This document shows, one piece after another, positions 7,325 to 12,591 of a stretch of 12,591 nucleotides of DNA. Made by a program: the position numbers and the translations under genes. The stretch spans positions 1 to 12,591 of the forward strand of contig JAEXUU010000680.1 of NCBI GenBank assembly GCA_023452965.1, given 5' to 3'. The first letter of the stretch is position 1. Each line of letters begins with the position of its first letter. The notes under the pieces were generated by a model. That model was not told the origin of the DNA. It ran no database searches and worked only from the letters and a program-made list of their open reading frames with translations. This DNA comes from Pseudomonadota bacterium. GTDB taxonomy: Bacteria > Pseudomonadota > Alphaproteobacteria > Rhizobiales > Beijerinckiaceae.

Positions 7325-7346
7325 GCCATATCGCATGCGATATGGC
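7325..7346. promoter_or_regulatory. 22-bp perfect palindrome in the importer upstream region
   Basis: The left arm GCCATATCGCA is followed directly by its exact reverse complement, with no loop and no T-run after it. That makes a terminator unlikely and a dimeric DNA-binding protein site more likely. It is unrelated in sequence to the 14-bp motif, so it may serve a second regulator. It sits about 125 nt upstream of the predicted importer transcription start. Confidence 0.6.
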
Positions 7347-7425
7347 GTAGATGCCCTATGCGCCGGGCCAAACCGGCCGCTTAAAATCCACTCCGACGGC
7401 CGTCGTTTTATGGGCGCTTACCCGC

Positions 7426-7455
7426 TTGACAAGGTTTCTGCATGCTGAGATCGTT
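7426..7455 (+). promoter_or_regulatory. Candidate promoter for the ABC importer operon
   Basis: A consensus -35 element TTGACA (7426-7431) is followed 17-19 nt later by poor -10 candidates (GATCGT 7449-7454 or TCGTTA 7451-7456). The predicted start falls inside the operator at 7456-7469, as expected for repression. The fdxA promoter has nearly the same spacing (24 nt here and 23 nt there between TTGACA and the operator), which supports the call despite the weak -10. Confidence 0.55.
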
Positions 7456-7469
7456 ATTTGTATACAAAT
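7456..7469. promoter_or_regulatory. Candidate operator copy 2, ATTTGT-AT-ACAAAT
   Basis: A perfect 14-bp palindrome in the NTTYGT-AY-ACRAAN layout, placed over the predicted +1 of the importer promoter, 63 nt before the binding-protein ATG. TTGTATACAA cores are known for several GntR-type repressors. A bound dimer here would block transcription initiation. Confidence 0.72.
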
Positions 7470-7532
7470 GAAAATTTGGAAGCATGCCGGAACGGTAACA
7501 ATCGCGGGCATGGGCTTGATCGGGAGAGAGGC

Positions 7533-8510
7533 ATGACGGGTTTCTTTGGTATCCGCCAATTCGCGGCGGCCGCGGTGGCGGTGATGTCCCTGCAGGCACC
7601 GGTGCGTGCCGAGGAGATTTCCGTGACGCAATGGGGCGCGAGCCTCTATGGCGCCCCCTATGCGGTCTCGATGGAAAAGGGCCTGTTCAAGCAGGCCGGC
7701 ATCGACATCACCGGCATCATCGGCTCCGGCGGCGGCGGCACAACGGTGCGCAACATCCTGGCCAGCGCGACGCCCTATGGCGAGGTCGCGGTCTCCGCGG
7801 CGCTCGCCGCCAAGGCCCAGGGCCTCGACCTGATCATCGTCAACACCGGCACGCGCAGCGTCGCCGAGGCTTCGATGGTCACCATGCCGAATTCGGAGGT
7901 GAAGAGCGTCGAGGACCTCGTCGGCAAGAAGATCGCGATCACCTCGCCGAAATCCCTCTCCGAAATGCTCTTCCTGATGGGCCTGAAGGAGAAGGGCATC
8001 GACCAGAGCAAGGTCCAGCGCGTCGCGGCCGGTGGCTACGTCCCGGCTCTGACCATGCTCGAGCAGGGCGCTATCGTCGGCTCGGTCCTGATCGAGCCGC
8101 TCTCGATCATCCGCAAGGACAAGTACCGCACCGTCTACAAGGCCGGCGACATCCTGAAGCCGATGACCACCTCGGTCGGCATCACCACCCGCAAGTTCGC
8201 GCAGGAAAACCCGGACAAGCTGAAGGCGATCATCGCGGGCCGCCGCGCCGGCGTGCAGGCGATCTACAAGGACCCGGCCGAGACCGCCAAGATCATCGAG
8301 AAGCTCTACAAGCTCGAGCCCGCCGTCGCCAAGGAAGCCGTCGACAACATGATCGGCCCGAAGATGTGGAGCGAGGGCGAGTTCAACGTCACCGAGCTCA
8401 ACCGCATGGTCGAGGGCCTGAAGCTGATCGGCGAGGTCAAGAACGACGTCGACTGGTCGACGATCCTCGACAAGTCCTTCCTGCCTGCCGACCTGCAGGC
8501 CAAGCAATGA
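7533..8510 (+). CDS. ABC importer periplasmic substrate-binding protein, NMT1/SsuA-like
   Basis: A 325-residue protein with a Sec signal peptide (MTGFFGIRQ, hydrophobic core about 10-20, probable cleavage after APVRA at residue 26). The mature part has the NMT1/SsuA/TauA pattern: VTQWGASLYGAPYAVSMEKGLFKQAGIDI near the N-terminus, a GGGGTTVRNILAS loop, VEDLVGKKIAI near the middle, and a C-terminal helical part. Such proteins bind small organic anions or pyrimidine- and thiamine-like compounds and deliver them to a NitT/TauT-class importer. The substrate cannot be read from sequence; locus context suggests a nicotinate-like or other N-heterocyclic acid. ATG at 7533 follows GGGAGAGAG closely. 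A longer frame to a TTG at 7458 overlaps the operator and is rejected. The stop overlaps the ATPase start (ATGA), so translation is coupled. Confidence 0.9.
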   Translation: MTGFFGIRQFAAAAVAVMSLQAPVRAEEISVTQWGASLYGAPYAVSMEKGLFKQAGIDITGIIGSGGGGTTVRNILASATPYGEVAVSAALAAKAQGLDLIIVNTGTRSVAEASMVTMPNSEVKSVEDLVGKKIAITSPKSLSEMLFLMGLKEKGIDQSKVQRVAAGGYVPALTMLEQGAIVGSVLIEPLSIIRKDKYRTVYKAGDILKPMTTSVGITTRKFAQENPDKLKAIIAGRRAGVQAIYKDPAETAKIIEKLYKLEPAVAKEAVDNMIGPKMWSEGEFNVTELNRMVEGLKLIGEVKNDVDWSTILDKSFLPADLQAKQ

Positions 8511-9349
8511 GCGCGGCAGCAACGGGCGCCAAGGTCGTGACACTCAAACAGCCCGCGCCCGCTGAAGCCCATGCGACGCTGCGCGGCGTCACACGGATCT
8601 TCCAGCTGCCGAAATCGACGCTGCATGCGCTGGGACCGATCGATCTCGACCTCGCCAAGGGCGAATTCTTCTCGGTCGTCGGCCCCTCCGGCTGCGGCAA
8701 GTCGACCTTGCTCGACATTCTTGCGGGGCTGAGCGCCCCGCAGGCCGGCACGGCGCATTTCGAGGGCAAGCCGGTCAACGGCGTGCCCGACGGGGTCGGC
8801 GTCGTCTTCCAGGAGGACGCCTCCTTCCCCTGGCTCAATGTCCGCGACAACGTCGCCTTCGGGCTCCGGCGCGCCGGGGTCGACCCGGCCGAGATCAAGC
8901 GCCGTGTCGACTACGCCATCGGCTTCATGGGGCTGAAGGACTTCGCGACCTCGTTTCCGGCCCAGCTCTCCGGCGGCATGCGCCAGCGGGTCTGCATCGC
9001 CCGGACCCTCGTCATGCAGCCGAGGCTCATCCTGCTCGACGAGCCGTTCGGCGCGCTCGACCAACAGACGCGCCTGCTGATGGGCGACGAATTGCTGCGG
9101 CTCTGGCGCGAGACTTCGGCGACGGTGCTGTTGATCACCCACGCGCTCGACGAGGCGGCGATGCTGTCCGACCGGGTCGGCGTGATGTCGACCAGGCCGG
9201 GCACCTTCATCGACTTCGTCGAGACCGGCTGGGAGCGCGACCGCGACAGCCGCGTGGTCTCAACGCCGCATTTCGGCGATATCACCGCCCGGCTCTGGGA
9301 GAAGCTGCGCATCGAAGCGCTGAAGATCATGTCGGCCGGGAAGAGCTGA
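8507..9349 (+). CDS. ABC importer ATP-binding protein (NitT/TauT class)
   Basis: A 280-residue ATPase with every expected motif: Walker A GPSGCGKST (59-67), Q-loop glutamine in VVFQED (Q102), signature LSGGMRQR (154-161), Walker B LILLDEP (174-180), D-loop GALD and switch histidine in LLITHALDEA (H212). FPWLNVRDNVAFGL after the Q-loop is typical of the SsuB/TauB/NrtD branch. A short N-terminal extension of about 20 residues precedes the domain, and a 50-residue tail follows it. It powers uptake for the binding protein just upstream, with which it overlaps by 4 nt, and the two permeases just downstream (3-nt gap to the first). Confidence 0.95.
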   Translation: MSAAATGAKVVTLKQPAPAEAHATLRGVTRIFQLPKSTLHALGPIDLDLAKGEFFSVVGPSGCGKSTLLDILAGLSAPQAGTAHFEGKPVNGVPDGVGVVFQEDASFPWLNVRDNVAFGLRRAGVDPAEIKRRVDYAIGFMGLKDFATSFPAQLSGGMRQRVCIARTLVMQPRLILLDEPFGALDQQTRLLMGDELLRLWRETSATVLLITHALDEAAMLSDRVGVMSTRPGTFIDFVETGWERDRDSRVVSTPHFGDITARLWEKLRIEALKIMSAGKS

Positions 9350-9352
9350 GCC

Positions 9353-10099
9353 ATGTCGGAAAAATGGCTGCGCCTGATCGTCGTCGCGACGATGATCCTC
9401 GCGGTGGAGCTGCTCTGCCGGGTCGGCGTCATTCCCCGCATGGTGATGCTCGCCCCCTCGCAGATGGTGGTCGAGCTCGCCGAGATCCTGCGCACCGGCC
9501 AGTTCTCGGCCGATATCAGGACGACCTTCACCAACATCGCCATCTCGACCGCGCTCTCGATCCTGCTCGGCTTCGTGGCGGGCCTGATCATCTACTCGCT
9601 GCCGGCCCTGCGTGACGCGCTCGAGCCGCTGCTGGCGAGCTACTATGCCGTCCCGACCTTCGTCTTCTATCCGATCTTCATCACGCTCTTCGGCGTCGGC
9701 TCCGCCTCGATCATCGCGATCGCCGTGCTGCTGGCCGTCGTCTCGATGATCACCGCAACGCTGAACGGGCTCGACCGGATCCCGCGGGTGCTGCGCAAGA
9801 CCGCGCAAATCTACCGCATGTCGCGGGCCAAGACGGCGCTCCTCGTCGAGCTGCCGGCGACGCTGCCCTATCTCTTCACCGGCGTGAAGCTCTCGGTCGC
9901 CTACTCCTTCATCGGGGTGATCGCCTCGGAGTTCATCCTCTCCGGCGCCGGCATCGGCTACGCCATCGCCTACGCCTACAACCTGTTCGAGAACGGGCAC
10001 ATGTACGCGCTGATCCTGCTCGTGCTGGTGACCGTCACCATCGTCAACACGATCCTCAACATGATCGACCGGCGCCTCCAGGCGCGCCGCCAGCGGTGA
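9353..10099 (+). CDS. ABC importer permease 1 (binding-protein-dependent transport family)
   Basis: A 248-residue inner-membrane permease with about six helices. The cytoplasmic coupling region that contacts the ATPase (EAA loop) is near residues 146-172, LRKTAQIYRMSRAKTALLVE followed by LPATLPYLFTGVKL. The YYAVPTFVFYPIFITLFGVG segment (about 97-116) is typical of SsuC/TauC-type permeases. The ATG at 9353 is 3 nt past the ATPase stop with AAGAG upstream. It forms the membrane pore together with the second permease, so the transporter is probably a heterodimer rather than the homodimer usual for SsuC/TauC systems. Confidence 0.93.
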   Translation: MSEKWLRLIVVATMILAVELLCRVGVIPRMVMLAPSQMVVELAEILRTGQFSADIRTTFTNIAISTALSILLGFVAGLIIYSLPALRDALEPLLASYYAVPTFVFYPIFITLFGVGSASIIAIAVLLAVVSMITATLNGLDRIPRVLRKTAQIYRMSRAKTALLVELPATLPYLFTGVKLSVAYSFIGVIASEFILSGAGIGYAIAYAYNLFENGHMYALILLVLVTVTIVNTILNMIDRRLQARRQR

Positions 10100-10108
10100 G
10101 GTGACGCC

Positions 10109-10840
10109 ATGCCCAAACTCGCCGGCACTCTCATCGTCCTTTTGACCTTCATCCTGCTCTGGCAGGGCTTCCATCTGCTCGTCGGCGCCTCCGCCATCGC
10201 CTCGCCGCTGCAGACCGTCGTCAAGCTCGGCGCCCTGCTCGGCACCGGCGAGTTCTGGCTGAACATCAGCGAGACGATGCGGGCCTTCGTCGCCGCCTTC
10301 GCCCTCTCGCTACTCGGCGGCATCAGCCTCGGCATCGTGCTTGGCGTCCGCAAGCTCGCCGGCAACGTCGCCGAGCCGATCCTGACGACGCTCTATTCGA
10401 TCCCCAAGGTCGTGCTCTATCCCCTGGTGCTACTCTGCTTCGGCCTCGGCATCTCCGCCAAGATCGCCTTCGGCGTGATGCATGGGCTGATCCCGATCAC
10501 CCTGTTCTCGATGAACGCGATCCGGCAGATGAAGCCGGTCTATCGCCGGACCTCGCAGGTGATGCGGCTCTCGCCTTCGCAATCCGCCTTCACCGTGATC
10601 CTGCCGGCGATCCTGCCGGAGATCATCTCGGGCGTGCGCCTCGGCTTCTCGCTGACCCTGCTCGGCGTGCTGATCGGCGAGATGTTCGCCTCGCAGCGCG
10701 GCCTCGGCTTCATGCTGACCAGCGCCATCAATATCGGCCAGATCGACACGATCATGGCGATCGCGCTGCTGCTGACCGTGTTCGCGGTGAGCTGCAACAG
10801 CCTGATGATGCTGTTCAACCGCCAGCTGACGCATCGCTGA
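10109..10840 (+). CDS. ABC importer permease 2 (binding-protein-dependent transport family)
   Basis: A 243-residue inner-membrane permease of the same family as its neighbour but clearly diverged. Hydrophobic segments lie near 5-24, 59-80, 97-114, 117-135, 173-193 and 212-235. The coupling loop is YRRTSQVMRLSPSQSAFTVI then LPAILPEIISGVRLGF (about 145-180), and SIPKVVLYPLVLLCFGLG (about 97-114) matches the permease-1 segment in place and pattern. GAGGTGA is 5 nt before the ATG; the gap from permease 1 is 9 nt. It is the last gene of the importer operon, which ends at the hairpin 51 nt beyond its stop. Confidence 0.93.
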   Translation: MPKLAGTLIVLLTFILLWQGFHLLVGASAIASPLQTVVKLGALLGTGEFWLNISETMRAFVAAFALSLLGGISLGIVLGVRKLAGNVAEPILTTLYSIPKVVLYPLVLLCFGLGISAKIAFGVMHGLIPITLFSMNAIRQMKPVYRRTSQVMRLSPSQSAFTVILPAILPEIISGVRLGFSLTLLGVLIGEMFASQRGLGFMLTSAINIGQIDTIMAIALLLTVFAVSCNSLMMLFNRQLTHR

Positions 10841-10890
10841 GCCAGCCCTGACGGCAGCGCCGATCAGGCGCCGACACCACGGAACTCCTC

Positions 10891-10923
10891 ATCCCGGGCG
10901 CCGAAAGGCGATCCGGGATTTTT
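10891..10923 (+). terminator. Rho-independent terminator of the importer operon
   Basis: The outer stem ATCCCGG/CCGGGAT (10891-10897 with 10913-10919) and inner stem CGCC/GGCG close a GAAA tetraloop, and TTTT follows. It lies 50 nt after the last permease stop. No gene is seen between here and the convergent fpr terminator. Confidence 0.9.
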
Positions 10924-11060
10924 CTGTTTCGGGCCCTGCCCTTCTTTCTCTGAAGGCTCAGCCAATACGCCCAAGCCCTGCGTATGCCCCAGACCGCTGC
11001 GACGCGGGGACGAGCCGAAAGGGGCCGGAGCCTTGAAAAGGCGCTGGGCCCAGCACGAAC

Positions 11061-11097
11061 GAAAACGGCCGGCCCGTGGATTTGGGCCGGCCGTCCG
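11061..11097 (-). terminator. Hairpin terminator of the fdxA-fpr unit
   Basis: An 11-bp perfect stem (11065-11075 with 11084-11094, arm ACGGCCGGCCC) encloses an 8-nt loop. On the minus strand it is followed by a short T-run (TTTTCG). It lies about 32 nt past the fpr stop. The T-run is short, so termination may be partial; the stem is very strong. Confidence 0.8.
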
Positions 11098-11126
11098 ATT
11101 CCTGACTGGGTTTCGAGGCGGCGGGC

Positions 11127-11900
11127 TCAGCGCTCGACGAAGGCCCGCTCGATCACATAGTCGCCGGCCTCGCCATGGTTGCCCTCTTCCATGCCGTGGG
11201 ACTCGAAGATCTGCTTGAGATCGACCAGCATCTGCGGGCTGCCGCAGAGCATGAAGCGGTCGCTGGCGGGATCGAGCGGCCCCTGGCCGATATCCTCGAA
11301 GAGCTGGCCGGAGGTGAGCAGGTCGGTGATGCGGCCGCGATTGCGGAAGGGCTCGCGCGTCACCGTCGGATAATAGATCAGCTGGTCGCGGATCATCTCG
11401 CCGAGGAACTCGTCATTCGGCAGATGCTGCGTGATCTGCTCGCCATAGGCGAGCTCGGCGACCTGCCGGCAGCCATGCACAAGCACCACCTTCTCGTAGC
11501 GCTCATAGGTCTCGGGATCGCGGATCAGCGACAGGAAGGGCGCGAGCCCCGTGCCGGTGCCGAGCAGGAACAGCCGCTTGCCGTCCTTGAGGTTGTCGAG
11601 CACCAGCGTGCCGGTCGCCTTCTTGCCGATGATGATCGGATCACCGACCTGCAGGTTCTGCAGGCGCGAGGTCAGCGGGCCGTCCGGCACCTTGATCGAG
11701 AAGAACTCGAGGTTCTCGTCATAATTGGTGCTGACCACGCTGTAGGCGCGCAGGAGCGGCTTCTCGTTCACCTTGATGCCGATCATCGTGAACTGGCCGT
11801 TCTTGAAGCGGAACGTCGTGTCGCGGGTCGTCGTGAAGCTGAAGAGCGTGTCCGTCCAGTGGTGGACGCTGAGCACGCGCTCCTCGTAGAAATTGCTCAT
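11127..11900 (-). CDS. fpr: Ferredoxin-NADP(+) reductase, bacterial FPR type
   Basis: A 257-residue flavoprotein that passes electrons between NADP(H) and ferredoxin or flavodoxin. The FAD-binding barrel carries RAYSVVS (51-57), and GQFTMIG and the PLTSRL segment fit the family. The NADP-binding half has GTGTGLAPFLS (114-124), VHGCR (about 140) and LCGSPQM near the C-terminus. It ends in AFVER, as in the short bacterial FPRs of Azotobacter and Rhodobacter that lack a C-terminal tyrosine. It lies 60 nt after an FdI-like ferredoxin, its natural partner, and is probably cotranscribed with it. Here the likely direction is NADPH to ferredoxin. The ATG at 11900 has only a modest GGGATC site upstream. 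Such reductases also act in oxidative stress, so a house-keeping role is possible. Confidence 0.94.
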   Translation of the reverse strand: MSNFYEERVLSVHHWTDTLFSFTTTRDTTFRFKNGQFTMIGIKVNEKPLLRAYSVVSTNYDENLEFFSIKVPDGPLTSRLQNLQVGDPIIIGKKATGTLVLDNLKDGKRLFLLGTGTGLAPFLSLIRDPETYERYEKVVLVHGCRQVAELAYGEQITQHLPNDEFLGEMIRDQLIYYPTVTREPFRNRGRITDLLTSGQLFEDIGQGPLDPASDRFMLCGSPQMLVDLKQIFESHGMEEGNHGEAGDYVIERAFVER

Positions 11901-11960
11901 CTCGTAGATCCCTGGATAGTCTAGCGAAAAAGCAGATTATTGGACGCCGTCATTCGCTTA

Positions 11961-12290
11961 TCACGTCGCGGCGCGTTCGGAAAGCAGGTCGATTTTGTCC
12001 GGTATTCCCTTCCACGCATCGGCGTCGGAAGGCGGCTCGCCCTTCTCGGTAATGTTCGGCCAGAGCGGCGCCAGCCTGGCATTGAGGGCGAGCCACTCGG
12101 CTGCGCCCTCGACATTGTCGGCCACGATCGCCTCGGCCGGGCATTCCGGCTCGCAGACGCCGCAGTCGATGCACTCGTCGGGATGGATGACGAGCATGTT
12201 CTCGCCTTCATAGAAGCAGTCCACCGGACAGACTTCGACGCAATCCATGTATTTGCAGCGGATGCAGGCGCTGGTCACTGCGAAGGCCAT
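11961..12290 (-). CDS. fdxA: 7Fe-8S ferredoxin, FdxA/FdI type
   Basis: A 109-residue ferredoxin. C9, C12, C17, C21 and C25, with C40, C43, C46 and C50, reproduce the cysteine set of Azotobacter FdI, which binds one 3Fe-4S and one 4Fe-4S cluster. [36 protein letters not shown] and the tail [10 protein letters not shown] match that family closely, and the length is normal. The ATG at 12290 has AAGGAT 5 nt upstream. The gene heads a two-gene unit with fpr and is divergent from an enamidase-like amidohydrolase. A TTGACA promoter (12380-12375) and the 14-bp operator precede it. I infer it carries low-potential electrons to an enzyme of the adjoining catabolic locus; a general FdxA role cannot be ruled out. 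Confidence 0.95.
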   Translation of the reverse strand: MAFAVTSACIRCKYMDCVEVCPVDCFYEGENMLVIHPDECIDCGVCEPECPAEAIVADNVEGAAEWLALNARLAPLWPNITEKGEPPSDADAWKGIPDKIDLLSERAAT

Positions 12291-12306
12291 GCGGGATCCT
12301 TGCCGC

Positions 12307-12336
12307 TTGACAGGCTGGGAAGGTGGGTGCAAAACT
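12307..12336 (+). promoter_or_regulatory. Candidate promoter for the amidohydrolase
   Basis: TTGACA (12307-12312) with an 18-nt spacer to AAAACT (12331-12336), a weak -10. The predicted start would fall in the operator at 12338-12351, leaving a leader of about 85 nt. It faces the fdxA promoter across that operator. Confidence 0.5.
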
Positions 12337-12337
12337 T

Positions 12338-12351
12338 GTTCGTACACAAAC
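12338..12351. promoter_or_regulatory. Candidate operator copy 3, GTTCGT-AC-ACAAAC
   Basis: One mismatch from the perfect inverted repeat of copy 1. It is centred in the 139-nt divergent region between fdxA and the amidohydrolase, with a TTGACA element on each side (25 nt away for the rightward promoter, 23 nt for the leftward). A single dimer bound here could cover both start sites. Confidence 0.72.
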
Positions 12352-12380
12352 GATATGCCGCCTTCGATCGTACTTGTCAA
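12352..12380 (-). promoter_or_regulatory. Candidate promoter for fdxA-fpr
   Basis: On the minus strand TTGACA (12380-12375), a 17-nt spacer and CATATC (12357-12352) as the -10 element. The operator begins at the next base, so the start near 12345 would lie within it. The leader is about 55 nt. Confidence 0.62.
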
Positions 12381-12429
12381 TCGGGTTCGGGACGGAGAGG
12401 ATATCCAGGGCTTCAGAGGGCGGAACGAG

Positions 12430-12591
12430 ATGGCTGAACTGCAGACGGCGACGGTCGGCGCCAACCACAAGCTGGTCATCAAGAATATCGGCTTGATGCT
12501 CTCGGGCGACATCGAGCGCCCGATCCTGGACGCCGACACGCTTATCGCCATCGGCGGCAGGATCGCCGCGGTCGGCCGCTTCAAGGACCTC
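12430..12591 (+). CDS. Amidohydrolase, enamidase-like (N-terminal 54 codons only)
   Basis: The frame is open to the window edge. After about 13 extra residues comes [20 protein letters not shown] and then [15 protein letters not shown]. This is the N-terminal beta-sandwich start of the dihydropyrimidinase/imidazolonepropionase-like amidohydrolases. In my recollection it matches enamidase of Eubacterium barkeri nicotinate fermentation closely (KNIG.IVSGDI..P.L.ADT). That enzyme hydrolyses 1,4,5,6-tetrahydro-6-oxonicotinate to 2-formylglutarate. The metal-binding residues would be further on and are not seen, so the superfamily is firm and the substrate is inferred. The ATG at 12430 has GAGGGCGG about 7 nt upstream. 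It is divergent from fdxA, with a shared operator between them. Confidence 0.8.
   Translation, partial: MAELQTATVGANHKLVIKNIGLMLSGDIERPILDADTLIAIGGRIAAVGRFKDL

Larger units (their letters stand above)
7117..7532. other. 416-nt regulatory intergenic region before the ABC importer
   Basis: No credible gene is present; the short open frames on both strands lack ribosome binding sites and family-like composition. The region is AT-richer than its surroundings in two patches (about 7185-7197 and 7450-7478). It holds two copies of the 14-bp inverted repeat (7175-7188 and 7456-7469), a 22-bp perfect palindrome (7325-7346), and a TTGACA promoter element at 7426. The likely leader after 7461 is about 70 nt and contains only a weak 6-bp hairpin (arms CATGCC 7483-7488 and GGCATG 7507-7512). 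Confidence 0.7.

Noticed and set aside
7458..7532. Upstream TTG start for the substrate-binding protein
   Set aside because: It lies within the operator palindrome and would bury the signal peptide; ATG at 7533 has a good ribosome binding site and gives a proper signal sequence.
11043..11054. 12-bp palindrome GCTGGGCCCAGC
   Set aside because: Short and GC-only; such palindromes arise easily at this base composition, and it sits between two terminators with no promoter nearby.

Overview
The window reads as GC-rich chromosomal DNA of an alphaproteobacterium, most likely a Rhizobiales/Hyphomicrobiales member (Bosea, Azorhizobium and similar genera fit; the genus is not proven). The grounds are a FixNOQP-type cbb3 oxidase operon, an FnrN-type regulator with Cys-X2-Cys-X7-Cys spacing, an Azotobacter FdI-like 7Fe ferredoxin paired with a bacterial ferredoxin-NADP reductase, and an intergenic palindromic repeat of a kind I recall from Rhizobiales genomes.

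Region 1 (1-6666, mostly minus strand) is a microaerobic respiration module. Read on the minus strand it runs fnrN-type regulator, ccoN, ccoO, ccoQ (a 52-aa gene at 2924-3082), ccoP, ccoG, a 259-nt block of palindromic repeats, then ccoH/fixH cut by the window edge. A perfect FNR/FixK box (TTGATGCAGATCAA, 5611-5624) precedes ccoN. A second perfect box (TTGATCCTGATCAA, 6597-6610) lies between the regulator and a divergent small gene (6667-7116). This predicts autoregulation and adds a small unknown protein to the O2-responsive set.

Region 2 (7117-12591) looks like a catabolic or uptake locus. A plus-strand ABC importer (periplasmic binding protein, ATPase, two permeases; 7533-10840) ends in a rho-independent terminator. 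It converges on a minus-strand pair, fdxA-like 7Fe ferredoxin and fpr-like ferredoxin-NADP reductase (12290 down to 11127). Divergent from fdxA, the window ends in the first 54 codons of an amidohydrolase whose N-terminus strongly recalls enamidase of reductive (6-hydroxynicotinate) nicotinate degradation.

The most interesting signal is a 14-bp inverted repeat, NTTYGT-AY-ACRAAN, found three times: 7175-7188, 7456-7469 and 12338-12351. The last two lie just downstream of TTGACA -35 elements, where transcription should start. The 12338 copy sits between two opposed TTGACA elements facing fdxA and the amidohydrolase. This suggests one repressor controls importer, electron-transfer pair and hydrolase together. 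The working hypothesis is a regulon for a nicotinate-like N-heterocycle in which NADPH, via the reductase and ferredoxin, feeds a ferredoxin-dependent ring reductase encoded beyond the right edge. No regulator gene for this motif is in the window. I see no tRNA, rRNA, CRISPR array, insertion sequence or integrase.
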